From Bacillota bacterium (GTDB lineage Bacteria > Bacillota > Clostridia > Acetivibrionales > DSM-1351): a DNA stretch of 39,142 nucleotides. Under the pieces are notes generated by a model, which searched no databases, was not told where the DNA came from, and worked only from the letters and a program-made list of their open reading frames with translations. The stretch is from contig JAEWAX010000153.1 of assembly GCA_023391425.1 (NCBI GenBank), positions 1 to 39,142 on the forward strand, written 5' to 3'. The position numbers and the translations under genes are program-made. Position 1 is the first letter of the stretch. Each line of letters starts with the position of its first letter. Shown in pieces: positions 21,836-31,322 of the stretch.

Positions 21836-23473
21836 ATGAAATTAAATAAAGATAGTTTACAAAATAGTAGTTTGTGGCAACAGGCGGGTATTGAAATACC
21901 TAAATTTAATCTTAAACAAATGGTTCTAAAAACCAGAGAAAAACCTACATGGGTGCATTTTGGAGCAGGTAATATATTTAGAGGTTTTATAGCTGCATTA
22001 CAGCAAGCATTGTTGGATTCTGGTAAATCGGAGACGGGAATAATTGCTGTAGAAACATATGATTATGAAATAATAGATAGGATTTATAAACCGTATGATA
22101 ATCTGAGTATTTTAGTACATATGAATGGTGATGGAAGTCTGGATAAGAAAGTAGTTGGAAGTATCGCAGAAGGTCTCGTTGGAGATGTTTCTAGAAAAGA
22201 GGATTGGGAGAGGCTAAAATCTATATTTTGTGAACCATCTCTTCAAATGGCTAGTTTTTCTGTTACAGAAAAGGGATATTCCTTAACTGGCATGTCAGGT
22301 GATTATTTACCAGATGTAATATATGATATTGAAAATGGACCTAAAGCTCCGAAAACTCTCATGTCTAAAATTACAGCACTACTAATAGAAAGGTATTCAT
22401 GTGGAGAACTTCCAATTGCTTTAGTTAGTATGGACAACTGCTCTCATAATGGAGAAATTCTTCAAAAATCAGTTCAAAAATTGACTCAGAACTGGATTCA
22501 TAAAGGATTTGTAGATAGCAAATTTTTAAACTATATAAATAATCCACTAAAAGTTTCTTTCCCATGGAGTATGATTGATAAAATAACCCCAAGGCCATCA
22601 GAAGTAGTTCAAAAGGTTTTATCGGAGCTGGGGGTTGAGAATACTGAAATTATTTGTACTAGTAAAAATACATTTATATCACAATTTGTGAATGCTGAAA
22701 GGCCACAGTATCTCGTAATTGAAGATCATTTTCCAAATGGGCGTATGCCGCTTGAATTGGCGGGAGTCCTTTTTACAGATAGAAATACGGTAGAACAAGT
22801 GGAACGAATGAAAGTTACCACTTGCTTGAACCCCTTACATACTGCATTGGCTATTTTCGGATGTCTCCTTGGATATAAGCTGATAGCAGATGAAATGAAA
22901 GACATATATCTAAAAAAGCTTGTAGAGAAAATTGGATATGACGAAGGTATGCCAGTTGTTGTTAATCCTGGAATACTTGAGCCTACAGCTTTTATTAATG
23001 AAGTTATTAATGAAAGGCTTACAAACCCACACATACCAGATACACCACAAAGAATTGCATGTGATACATCACAAAAAATGCCAGTTCGATTTGGTGAAAC
23101 AATAAAGACATATATTAATCATCCTGTTTTAGATGTAAAAAGTTTAACTTACATTCCTATGGTTATTGCAGCTTGGTGCAGATATTTGATGGGAATTGAC
23201 GATTGCGGTGAAGTTATGGAATTAAGTCCAGACCCTATGCTGCAAGAACTTAAAAATAACACTAAAGGCATTAAACTTGGGGATGTAGATTCTGTACAAG
23301 ACCAACTGAAACCACTACTTTCAAATGAAAGAATTTTCGGTGTAAACCTATATGAAGTAGGTCTTGGATATAAAATCGAAGGTTTCTTTAAGGAAATGCT
23401 TGCTGGTAAAAATGCGGTAAGAAATGTGTTGGAAAAGTATATTAACCAAGAACTTTGTTTATCCGATGTATAA
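21836..23473 (+). CDS. uxuB: Mannitol dehydrogenase family; likely fructuronate reductase
   Basis: This 545-residue polyol dehydrogenase of the long-chain family has the nucleotide-binding segment VHFGAGNIFRGF near residues 40-51, VSMDNCSHNGEILQK near 200-214, the Asp/Glu- and Arg-rich middle (WSMIDKITPRPSE) and the conserved lysine/asparagine region in the C-terminal half. The family covers mannitol, altronate and mannonate oxidoreductases. Because the next gene is mannonate dehydratase and then alpha-glucuronidase, D-fructuronate to D-mannonate reduction is the likely role. ATG 21836 follows GAGAGG. It is the first gene of the uxuB-uxuA-aguA series. Confidence 0.9.
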   Translation: MKLNKDSLQNSSLWQQAGIEIPKFNLKQMVLKTREKPTWVHFGAGNIFRGFIAALQQALLDSGKSETGIIAVETYDYEIIDRIYKPYDNLSILVHMNGDGSLDKKVVGSIAEGLVGDVSRKEDWERLKSIFCEPSLQMASFSVTEKGYSLTGMSGDYLPDVIYDIENGPKAPKTLMSKITALLIERYSCGELPIALVSMDNCSHNGEILQKSVQKLTQNWIHKGFVDSKFLNYINNPLKVSFPWSMIDKITPRPSEVVQKVLSELGVENTEIICTSKNTFISQFVNAERPQYLVIEDHFPNGRMPLELAGVLFTDRNTVEQVERMKVTTCLNPLHTALAIFGCLLGYKLIADEMKDIYLKKLVEKIGYDEGMPVVVNPGILEPTAFINEVINERLTNPHIPDTPQRIACDTSQKMPVRFGETIKTYINHPVLDVKSLTYIPMVIAAWCRYLMGIDDCGEVMELSPDPMLQELKNNTKGIKLGDVDSVQDQLKPLLSNERIFGVNLYEVGLGYKIEGFFKEMLAGKNAVRNVLEKYINQELCLSDV

Positions 23474-23535
23474 TCTTCAGATGGAGTAAAATTTCACCTA
23501 AAGCAAAGAACTATGTTTATAAGGAGATGATTTTT

Positions 23536-24609
23536 TTGAAAATGACATTTAGATGGTTCGGAGAAAAGGATGACAGTGTAAAGCTTGAGCAAATAAGGCA
23601 GATACCTGGTGTTACAGGAGTAGTAGGAGCACTGTATGATGTACCTGTTGGTGAAGCTTGGCCTTTGGAGAAAGTGATTGAACTAAAAAACACAGTTGAG
23701 AAGGCAGGACTTAAGCTTGAAGTAATAGAAAGTGTTAATATACATGAAGATATTAAACTAGGGCTGCCAACAAGAGAAAAATATATTGAAAACTATAAGC
23801 AATCTATAAGAAATCTGGGGAAAGTGGGCGTCAAAGTAATATGCTATAACTTTATGCCTGTATTTGATTGGCTTAGGTCAGATTTGGCGATGAAACTGGA
23901 AGATGGCTCTGAGGCTATGGCGTATGATAACAACTTTGTAAACAATTTAGACCCGATAAAAATGGTTGACGATATGGCAAACAACTCAAATGGTTTTGTA
24001 CTTCCAGGATGGGAGCCATATAGATTAAATGAATTAAAAGCTACCCTTGAAAAATATAAAAGTGTAGATGAGGAAAAATTGTTCCTGAATCTAAAATATT
24101 TCCTTGAAAGTATTATACCTGTTTGTGAAGAGACTGATATAAAAATGGCTATTCATCCAGATGATCCGCCATGGTCACTTTTTGGCTTGCCAAGGATAGT
24201 TACCTGCAAGGAAAACCTGGATAGACTTGTAAAGATTGTGGACAGTCCCTATAACGGCTTGACTCTTTGCAGCGGTTCTTTGGGATCAAATCCTAAAAAC
24301 AATATACCTGAACTAGTAAGGCATTTTGGTAGTATTGGAAGGATTCATTTTGCACATGTAAGGAATTTAAAGTTTACAGCCGAAAAAACCTTCCATGAAT
24401 CATCTCACCTTTCAGCAGATGGATCTTTTGATATGTTTGAAATCATGAAAGCATACCATGACATAGGTTTTGAAGGATATATACGCCCCGACCACGGAAG
24501 AATGATATGGGGTGAAAAGGCAAGGCCTGGCTATGGACTATACGACAGGGCTTTGGGGGTTACATATCTGAATGGCTTATGGGAAGCAATAGAGAAAATG
24601 AAAAGATAG
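23536..24609 (+). CDS. uxuA: Mannonate dehydratase UxuA
   Basis: This enzyme of 357 residues converts D-mannonate to 2-keto-3-deoxy-D-gluconate in hexuronate breakdown. UxuA features are TFRWFGEKDDSVKLEQIRQI at the N-terminus, VCYNFMPVFDW-like text (here VICYNFMPVFDW), AIHPDDPPWSLFGLPRI with metal-binding histidine, LCSGSLGSNPKNN, and the C-terminal RPDHGRMIWGE. I prefer the TTG at 23536: AAGGAG (23521-23526) is 9 bases before it, whereas ATG 23527 touches the site and ATG 23542 is rather far. It lies 62 bases after uxuB and 26 before aguA. Confidence 0.94.
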   Translation: MKMTFRWFGEKDDSVKLEQIRQIPGVTGVVGALYDVPVGEAWPLEKVIELKNTVEKAGLKLEVIESVNIHEDIKLGLPTREKYIENYKQSIRNLGKVGVKVICYNFMPVFDWLRSDLAMKLEDGSEAMAYDNNFVNNLDPIKMVDDMANNSNGFVLPGWEPYRLNELKATLEKYKSVDEEKLFLNLKYFLESIIPVCEETDIKMAIHPDDPPWSLFGLPRIVTCKENLDRLVKIVDSPYNGLTLCSGSLGSNPKNNIPELVRHFGSIGRIHFAHVRNLKFTAEKTFHESSHLSADGSFDMFEIMKAYHDIGFEGYIRPDHGRMIWGEKARPGYGLYDRALGVTYLNGLWEAIEKMKR

Positions 24610-24635
24610 GGATTAATATCGGGGGAGTAAAACAA

Positions 24636-26726
24636 ATGAGCAGATCAAGTACTACAAAGGTAGCATATAAAGCTGCTGGATATAATTGCTGGTTGAAGTA
24701 TCATAAGTTAGAAAATCCGCAATTAGTAAAAGAGTATACAAAGTGGAGTACAAATATAGTAAGCGCACAAAATACGGATATTTTAAAAAATGCAGTTAGT
24801 GAATTGAAATGTGGAATTGAGGGGATTCTTGGGATAGAGACCACTGTGTCTAATAATCCGATTAAATCTTCGTATGTTATAATAGGTGTTTTTGGACAAT
24901 GCCCAGCTCTTGATTCTTTGGTGAAAGCAGAGGAGAAAGATAGAGTTGGAAAAGAAGGTTTCTTGATCAAATCAGTCAAAAATGGTAACGATGATATTAT
25001 ACTTATTGCTGGAACTACTGAAAAAGGCTTGCTTTACGGAGTGCTCAGCCTACTAAGACTTATGCAGACAGAGACTGAGTTAGAGAATATCTCTAGAATA
25101 GAGAACCCATCTAATCAGTTACGCCTTATCAATCACTGGGATAATATTGATGGAAGTATAGAAAGAGGCTATGCCGGTAGCTCTATATTTTTTCATAAGA
25201 ATAAAATAACAAAGGATTTAGGAAGAATCAGAGATTATGCAAGGCTCCTATCCTCTATTGGTATTAATGGTATTGTGATAAATAATGTTAATGTACATAA
25301 GTTTGAAACTAAGCTTATAACAGAAAAATATTTGTCAGATGTTGCAAAGTTGGCTGAGGCATTCCGCAATTATGGTATAAAAATATACCTGAGTATAAAT
25401 TTCGCAAGCCCGATAGAACTTGGAAAGCTAACGACAGCAGATCCGTTGGACACCCAAGTACGTGAATGGTGGAGCAATAAAGTAGATGAAATTTATTCCT
25501 ACATTTCTGACTTTGGAGGGTTCTTGGTAAAAGCAGATTCTGAGCATAGGCCTGGGCCATTTACTTATGGACGTAACCATGCAGATGGTGCTAATATGCT
25601 TGCTGAACCGCTGGAGCGCCATGGGGGAATTGTAATCTGGAGATGTTTTGTATATAACTGTCTTCAAGATTGGAGAGACCGTACAATAGACAGGGCTAAA
25701 TCTGCTTATGACAATTTCATGCCTCTTGACGGTATGTTTAATGAAAATGTAGTTTTACAGATTAAAAACGGACCTATGGATTTCCAAGTGCGAGAGCCAG
25801 TATCGCCTCTTTTTGGGGGACTACAAAAAACAAACCAGACATTGGAGTTACAAATTACACAGGAATACACTGGACAACAGAAGCATTTATGCTATCTCGT
25901 TCCGATGTGGAAAGAAATTCTTGATTTTGATACGTATGCTAATGGAAAGGGTACCAGTGTAAAGAAAATTGTGAACGGTTCAGTTTTTCAAAATAAATAT
26001 GGCGGAATTGCAGGTGTTGCTAATATTGGAGATGATTTGAATTGGACAGGATTCCAACTGGCTCAATCAAACCTCTTTGGTTTTGCACGTCTAGCATGGA
26101 ATCCTGAATTATCCGCAGAAGAAATTACTGATGAGTGGGTAAAGATGACTTTTTCAAACCAGAGCATTGTTGTGGATACTATTAAAGGAATGTTGCTGAG
26201 CTCATGGGAAACTTATGAAAACTATACTTCACCATTGGGTATAGGCTGGATGGTTAATCCAAATCACCACTTTGGGCCTAATGTGGATGGTTATGAATAT
26301 GACAAGTGGGGGACTTATCATCGAGCAGATAGTAAGGGGATTGGTGTTGACAGGACAGTGAAATCCGGAACCGGGTATACTGGGCAATACCACAAGAGGA
26401 ATGCAGATATTTATGAAGAAACAAATACTTGCCCTGAGGAATTACTTTTGTTTTTCCATTATATTACCTATGATTACAAACTAAAGTCAGGAGAAACTCT
26501 TATTCAACATATATACAATACTCATTTTGAAGGAGTTGAGCAAGTTCAGAATTTCATGAATAAATGGCTTAGTCTAGAGGGAATGATTGACGAGGAAATA
26601 TTCAAACATGTATATGACAGATTAGAAGGTCAGCTTAAACATTCGAAAGAATGGAGAGATGTGATTAATACCTACTTTTACAGGAAAACTGGAATTGCAG
26701 ATAAGCTTGGAAGGGAAATTTACTAA
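24636..26726 (+). CDS. aguA: GH67 alpha-glucuronidase
   Basis: This 696-residue enzyme cleaves the alpha-1,2 bond that joins (4-O-methyl)glucuronic acid to xylo-oligosaccharides. GH67 landmarks are KADSEHRPGPFTYGR, GGIVIWRCFVYNC, LQIKNGPMDFQVREP and VSPLFGG. Counting from this start, E303 (general acid), D382 and E410 (catalytic acids) stand at the same spacings, 79 and 107, as E285, D364 and E392 of the Geobacillus enzyme. There is no signal peptide, so it works in the cytoplasm on imported aldouronates. ATG 24636 follows GGGGGAG. Its stop lies 3 bases from the stop of the convergent membrane regulator. Confidence 0.96.
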   Translation: MSRSSTTKVAYKAAGYNCWLKYHKLENPQLVKEYTKWSTNIVSAQNTDILKNAVSELKCGIEGILGIETTVSNNPIKSSYVIIGVFGQCPALDSLVKAEEKDRVGKEGFLIKSVKNGNDDIILIAGTTEKGLLYGVLSLLRLMQTETELENISRIENPSNQLRLINHWDNIDGSIERGYAGSSIFFHKNKITKDLGRIRDYARLLSSIGINGIVINNVNVHKFETKLITEKYLSDVAKLAEAFRNYGIKIYLSINFASPIELGKLTTADPLDTQVREWWSNKVDEIYSYISDFGGFLVKADSEHRPGPFTYGRNHADGANMLAEPLERHGGIVIWRCFVYNCLQDWRDRTIDRAKSAYDNFMPLDGMFNENVVLQIKNGPMDFQVREPVSPLFGGLQKTNQTLELQITQEYTGQQKHLCYLVPMWKEILDFDTYANGKGTSVKKIVNGSVFQNKYGGIAGVANIGDDLNWTGFQLAQSNLFGFARLAWNPELSAEEITDEWVKMTFSNQSIVVDTIKGMLLSSWETYENYTSPLGIGWMVNPNHHFGPNVDGYEYDKWGTYHRADSKGIGVDRTVKSGTGYTGQYHKRNADIYEETNTCPEELLLFFHYITYDYKLKSGETLIQHIYNTHFEGVEQVQNFMNKWLSLEGMIDEEIFKHVYDRLEGQLKHSKEWRDVINTYFYRKTGIADKLGREIY

Positions 26727-26729
26727 AAT

Positions 26730-29015
26730 TTAGCTAGGTTTTATAGAACGATATTCTCCAGGATTAATGCCAACGTATTTTTTAAAAAACCTGTTGAAGC
26801 TCTGCTTATTATTATAGCCAAGACTAAGAGCGATATCATTTATATTCGTACTAGTCTGGCGAAGTAATCGCTGAGCTTCTTCAATTCTCATATTATTTAT
26901 GTAGTTTACAATATTTTCCCCAGTTTCGTCATTAAATACTTTTCTCACATGGGAGTAGCTTAGGCCAACATATTCAGCAAGAGTGTTAATGGCTATATCT
27001 TGCTTATAGTTATTCTGGATGTATTCCATTATTTTAGCAATGTGGGATTTATTATCGATCTTGGATTGGTCACGATATTCTATAATACGCAAATAGATAT
27101 TGATGAGAAATAAACCTGCTTCATCTAGTGTTTCAGTCTCTGCCAGTTGGCTATATATGTTGAAATTACTACCGAATATTTTACTCACACTTAAATTTAA
27201 GTTGAGAAGATACTTAATAGTATTTCCCAGTAGCTGATTTAGAATAAGCATGACATTATCAAAGGTTAAGTCTTTATTTGCTTTTATTTCATTGATGAGA
27301 TCATTTAGCGAAACTAATAAGGCTTTCTTTGAGCCGGTATCCACATTGTTTAGTATTTGTTTTTCCATATTAAAAGGGTAAAAATACTTACTATTGCATG
27401 CATTTTTATCAATATCGCATATAATTTTTTCGTAACCTAATATAAATCTGAACTTCAATAAATTTTGAGCTTCGTTATAGGAAGTTCTTACTTTTTCAAT
27501 ATTATCATACATATTACCTAAGCATACTGTAATTGTAGTTTCAATTATTTTCGCTGACTCTTTTTGAATTATCATAAAGCTTTCCTTTAAAAAAGAGTGA
27601 ACGTAGTTAATTTCGGTATTATCAAAATTTATAATGACTACAATTCTGCCTCCTTCCATAACTATACCTGAGCATGTAAAAGAAGTACCTATTGTTTTTT
27701 CTGTTAAATTCAGAATAACTGTTTTCAGGTAATATTGGTGCTCATCTGAAAAGTTTGCAACAAAGTCCTTATATTTATCTATGTCGATTATACTGCATAT
27801 GAAATTTTTATATGGAAAAAGTCCAAGCTGTTCATCATCACTTGCGACTTTGCCTCTTAATAGACCTAACAAATAGTTCTCTCGCAGATATTTCTTACTT
27901 TTCTCAATATTGTTGAATAATTGATCCTCTTCTTTTATCATTGCATCAAAGGTTTTAGACAAAAGAGTAACTTCATTGTCATTACCGATGATGTCTACTC
28001 CTCTTCTAAGTTTAATATCCGCAGCGAGCTTTTTAACTGGATTATATATTTTACGTGAAATCATAAAGGATAAAAATATGCCGAGTATAAGTAAGCCAAT
28101 TGAAATATATATTATCTTTAATCTTTGTGAGTTTATTTTTTGGTTAAGGGCATCAAGTGAAGATACACCAAAATAAACCCAATTGCCCATATCTGTTTTA
28201 AGATAAGTTATTAGAACCTTTTTCCCATTAATACTATCTGTAAAATAGCCTTTTTTCTCGTCACTGTTCAGAATTCTTGAGACATATGCCTTGTTCGAAA
28301 CATTAGTTGATAGATGCGATTTATCTACATAAGATATGACGTTTCCTTTTGAATCAATAATACTTATATAGTCGTTAGTGTTAAAATTATCACTATTTAT
28401 TAATTCGCTCAAAGAGCGTTCAGATAGATTTATTGCAATCGCACCTCTAATATTTGTAGTATAGGAGGATAGAGGGAATATATATGAAATTACATGGCGA
28501 CTACCATTACTATCTATCGGCCTTGGGCTAATCCAGGATATTGGTTCACTTGATTTCTTATTTTTTATGTAGACTTCAATCCACTCTTTATCTTCGAATT
28601 CGTCTCTCAAATATACACCATTACTTGTTACAATATAGTTTGAATTATCCAGATAGAAATATAATGATGAATATAGATTGTTTGTACGGACTACGTCTGC
28701 TAATACACTCTGAAAATCAAATAGCTTATAAATATCATTACTATCCTTTTGTATTATTTTTATATCATTTTTGTCGTTTATATCGTTAAATTTTTTGCTT
28801 AGAGAGAGCTTTACTGTATCATTAATAATTGTTTGATATACCAAATCAGAGATTCTTTCTGCAACCTCTAATTTACCAATAGCTGCTTTGGATATTTCAG
28901 TTTCAGAATACTTGAGAATAGTATAATTGGAAACAAAAGTGATACTGATGACAGGAACCATTATAAGAAGAGAAAGTAAGATAAACTGTTTCAATAGCAA
29001 AGAAAAATTTTTCAT
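26730..29015 (-). CDS. Membrane-bound AraC-family regulator with Cache-type sensor (YesN/MsmR-like fusion)
   Basis: This 761-residue one-protein sensor-regulator has a first membrane helix near residues 9-30 (FILLSLLIMVPVISITFVSN). An extracytoplasmic domain of Cache type extends to about 280, followed by a second membrane helix (IIYISIGLLILGIFLSFMIS), a HAMP-like link, a middle domain and a C-terminal AraC helix-turn-helix (QDIAINTLAEYVGLSYSHV and INDIALSLGYNNKQSFNRFF). It would couple an external oligosaccharide signal directly to transcription. It is divergent from the aldouronate transporter genes and convergent with aguA. I chose ATG 29015 (MKNFSLL) because GGGGTGG precedes it; the upstream ATG at 29054 lacks a site. 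Confidence 0.9.
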   Translation of the reverse strand: MKNFSLLLKQFILLSLLIMVPVISITFVSNYTILKYSETEISKAAIGKLEVAERISDLVYQTIINDTVKLSLSKKFNDINDKNDIKIIQKDSNDIYKLFDFQSVLADVVRTNNLYSSLYFYLDNSNYIVTSNGVYLRDEFEDKEWIEVYIKNKKSSEPISWISPRPIDSNGSRHVISYIFPLSSYTTNIRGAIAINLSERSLSELINSDNFNTNDYISIIDSKGNVISYVDKSHLSTNVSNKAYVSRILNSDEKKGYFTDSINGKKVLITYLKTDMGNWVYFGVSSLDALNQKINSQRLKIIYISIGLLILGIFLSFMISRKIYNPVKKLAADIKLRRGVDIIGNDNEVTLLSKTFDAMIKEEDQLFNNIEKSKKYLRENYLLGLLRGKVASDDEQLGLFPYKNFICSIIDIDKYKDFVANFSDEHQYYLKTVILNLTEKTIGTSFTCSGIVMEGGRIVVIINFDNTEINYVHSFLKESFMIIQKESAKIIETTITVCLGNMYDNIEKVRTSYNEAQNLLKFRFILGYEKIICDIDKNACNSKYFYPFNMEKQILNNVDTGSKKALLVSLNDLINEIKANKDLTFDNVMLILNQLLGNTIKYLLNLNLSVSKIFGSNFNIYSQLAETETLDEAGLFLINIYLRIIEYRDQSKIDNKSHIAKIMEYIQNNYKQDIAINTLAEYVGLSYSHVRKVFNDETGENIVNYINNMRIEEAQRLLRQTSTNINDIALSLGYNNKQSFNRFFKKYVGINPGEYRSIKPS

Positions 29016-29285
29016 TTTACCACCCCGGTTTATTGTTTTTGAAAATTCTTGCATACAAAAATATTCTTACTTAGAACTTCAAATTTACTTTTCTAGTATA
29101 ATGCAATTACAGTTTCTACAAAATGATTACAATTAATTATTAGTATCAAAATTGATTATCTAGAAACTTACCTTTCAAATCTGCGCTTCTTTTTTATTAG
29201 ATAAAACTAATAATATATATAAATTGTGATACATGTAAATATCATCAAAATAAATAAAAATGAAATCCATAGTCAAAAATAATTC

Positions 29286-29313
29286 TTGAACTAAAGCAAT
29301 CGCTAGATATAAT
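29286..29313 (+). promoter_or_regulatory. Promoter of the aldouronate transporter genes
   Basis: TTGAAC at 29286-29291, a 16-base spacer and a perfect TATAAT at 29308-29313 lie 94 bases before the first permease start. The 392-base gap 29016-29407 holds this promoter and the upstream region of the divergent regulator; it is very A/T-rich and shows no gene. No clear catabolite-control box was found. Confidence 0.65.
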
Positions 29314-29407
29314 GGAAATTGTTGGGGATTAAACCTAATTTTCAAACCCACTTATTTACAATTATAACAAATAAATAATGATAGTTCTATTCTTGGGAGG
29401 TTTTTAC

Positions 29408-30361
29408 ATGGGGGAACCAAAAATCAGTATTTTAAAAGCACTTCCTGATTTTTCGAAAAAAGGAATCCAGTTTTATTCAAAAAGAGATGCATTCCTTTAT
29501 CTTTTACTACTGATACCGATTACATATTTTATTATTTTTAAATATATACCTATGTACAGTATTGTTATTGCATTTCAAGATTACAACATATTCGCAGGAA
29601 TATCGGGAAGTGAATGGGTAGGGCTAGATGCTTTTAAAGAAATTTTCCGCTCAAAAGATTTCATTAGAGCACTTAGAAATACATTCTTACTTAATGGACT
29701 TGATCTGATATTAGGCTTCCCAGCTCCAATCATACTAGCAGTTGTAATTAATGAAATTAAGTCAACCAGCTTTAAGAAAATATCTCAGACTATGTTGTAT
29801 TTGCCGCATTTTTTATCCTGGATAATAATTGGAGGTATCGTTCTGCAAATATTTGCACCTAGTTTTGGCCTTATTGATAATATCATAAAGGGATTGGGAT
29901 TAGAATCTATACCATTTCTTACAGAAAAATGGCATTGGGTATTTACTTATGCTGTAGTCGGGGTGTGGCAGAGTGCAGGATGGGGCATGATAATGTATCT
30001 GGCTGCTATAACTGGAATCAACCCGGAATTATATGAAGCTGCTGAAGTTGATGGAGCAAGCAGACTAAGAAAGATATGGAGTATAACCCTACCTTGTATA
30101 AAATCAACAATAATAATTCTATTTATACTTAATGTAGGTAAAATTTCTGCGATAGGCTTTGACCGTCCATTTGTTATCGGAAATCCTGCTGTTAGAGACT
30201 TCTCTGATGTAATCAGTACTTATGTATATAGAGTGGGCTTGAGGTCCTCAAGATATAACATAGCTACAGCTGTTGGACTTTTTCAATCTGTTGTAGGTCT
30301 TGTATTTCTGAGTGTTACAAACTATATAGCAAATAAAAGCGGTGAGCAGGGAATCTGGTAG
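29408..30361 (+). CDS. lplB: Oligosaccharide ABC permease, LplB type
   Basis: This 317-residue membrane protein has six predicted helices and the binding-protein-dependent permease loop in EAAEVDGASRLRKIWSITLPCI (written here with its EAA motif). After a cytoplasmic head, membrane text starts at DAFLYLLLLIPITYFIIFKY. The LplB/YteP branch transports larger plant-derived oligosaccharides. ATG 29408 is chosen since GGGAGG (29395-29400) is 7 bases upstream; the earlier ATG at 29378 has no site. It is followed 17 bases later by the second permease and then by the binding protein. The neighbouring alpha-glucuronidase makes aldouronates the likely cargo. The ATPase is not in the window, as is usual where a shared MsmK-type ATPase serves many transporters. 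Confidence 0.93.
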   Translation: MGEPKISILKALPDFSKKGIQFYSKRDAFLYLLLLIPITYFIIFKYIPMYSIVIAFQDYNIFAGISGSEWVGLDAFKEIFRSKDFIRALRNTFLLNGLDLILGFPAPIILAVVINEIKSTSFKKISQTMLYLPHFLSWIIIGGIVLQIFAPSFGLIDNIIKGLGLESIPFLTEKWHWVFTYAVVGVWQSAGWGMIMYLAAITGINPELYEAAEVDGASRLRKIWSITLPCIKSTIIILFILNVGKISAIGFDRPFVIGNPAVRDFSDVISTYVYRVGLRSSRYNIATAVGLFQSVVGLVFLSVTNYIANKSGEQGIW

Positions 30362-30378
30362 AGAAGGGTGAGAATGAC

Positions 30379-31248
30379 ATGACAAACAAAAATTCTGATA
30401 AGGTTTTTGATATATCGATAATTATTATAACTGTAATTTCAGTTATTCTATGTTTAGTTCCAGTACTAAATGTTTTTGCGGTTTCAATTAGTTCTAATTC
30501 AGCGATTATGGCCGGTAAAGTGTTTTTAATCCCCAAGGAGATAACTTTCGAGTCATATAAAGCAATCTTTCAAGATGGCTCAATGCTGTATTCACTTGTA
30601 TATACTGTTTTTTTAACGTTTGCATATACATTGTTGGCAATGATATTAACAATTTTTGCAGCATATCCTCTTACAAAAAAAAGATTGAAGGGAAGAAATT
30701 TAATCCTTCTATTGATTGTATTCACAATGTATTTCAGCGGTGGAATTATACCTGATTATTTACTTATAAATAATTTGAAGCTTACTGATAATATATTATC
30801 CTTGCTTTTACCTGGGGCAATCAGTGCATTTAACCTGATAGTTCTTAAATCCTTCTTTCTTTCTTTGCCGGAAAGCCTAGAGGAATCTGCAATTCTTGAC
30901 GGTTGCAACGATATAGGTGTTCTTTTCAAAATAGTTTTACCATTATCAAAACCGGTACTTGCAACCTTAAGTCTTTATTATGCAGTTGGTAAGTGGAATA
31001 GCTTTCAAGATGCATTATTTTATATCAGTAATCCAAAACTGTTTCCATTACAGCTAAAGTTGTATCAGATTGTTATGAATAGCCAGGCTTTAGATGTTTC
31101 TATGGGAGATAATGCATCAGTAAATATTCTTCCAGAAAGTCTTAAAAATGCCTGTGTGGTATTTGCAACCTTACCAATTGTACTTGTTTATCCAAAGCTA
31201 CAGAAGTATTTTGTATCAGGAGTAACGATTGGAGCTGTTAAGGGTTGA
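30379..31248 (+). CDS. ytcP: Oligosaccharide ABC permease, YtcP/CarB type
   Basis: This 289-residue second permease subunit has six helices starting at FDISIIIITVISVILCLVPV. The EAA loop is LPESLEESAILDGCNDIGVL followed by FKIVLPLSKPVLATL. The family pairs with LplB-type subunits in the CUT1 class; here both are adjacent and co-directional. ATG 30379 follows GAAGGGTGAGAATG. The C-terminus ends YFVSGVTIGAVKG, the typical end of YtcP proteins. It would form the translocation channel with LplB. Confidence 0.93.
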   Translation: MTNKNSDKVFDISIIIITVISVILCLVPVLNVFAVSISSNSAIMAGKVFLIPKEITFESYKAIFQDGSMLYSLVYTVFLTFAYTLLAMILTIFAAYPLTKKRLKGRNLILLLIVFTMYFSGGIIPDYLLINNLKLTDNILSLLLPGAISAFNLIVLKSFFLSLPESLEESAILDGCNDIGVLFKIVLPLSKPVLATLSLYYAVGKWNSFQDALFYISNPKLFPLQLKLYQIVMNSQALDVSMGDNASVNILPESLKNACVVFATLPIVLVYPKLQKYFVSGVTIGAVKG

Positions 31249-31322
31249 TATAAAAGCTTTAGCAAAATTATATTGCTTTAGCTTTATATAAAATATAAAA
31301 TGTAAAAAATGGAGGAGATTTC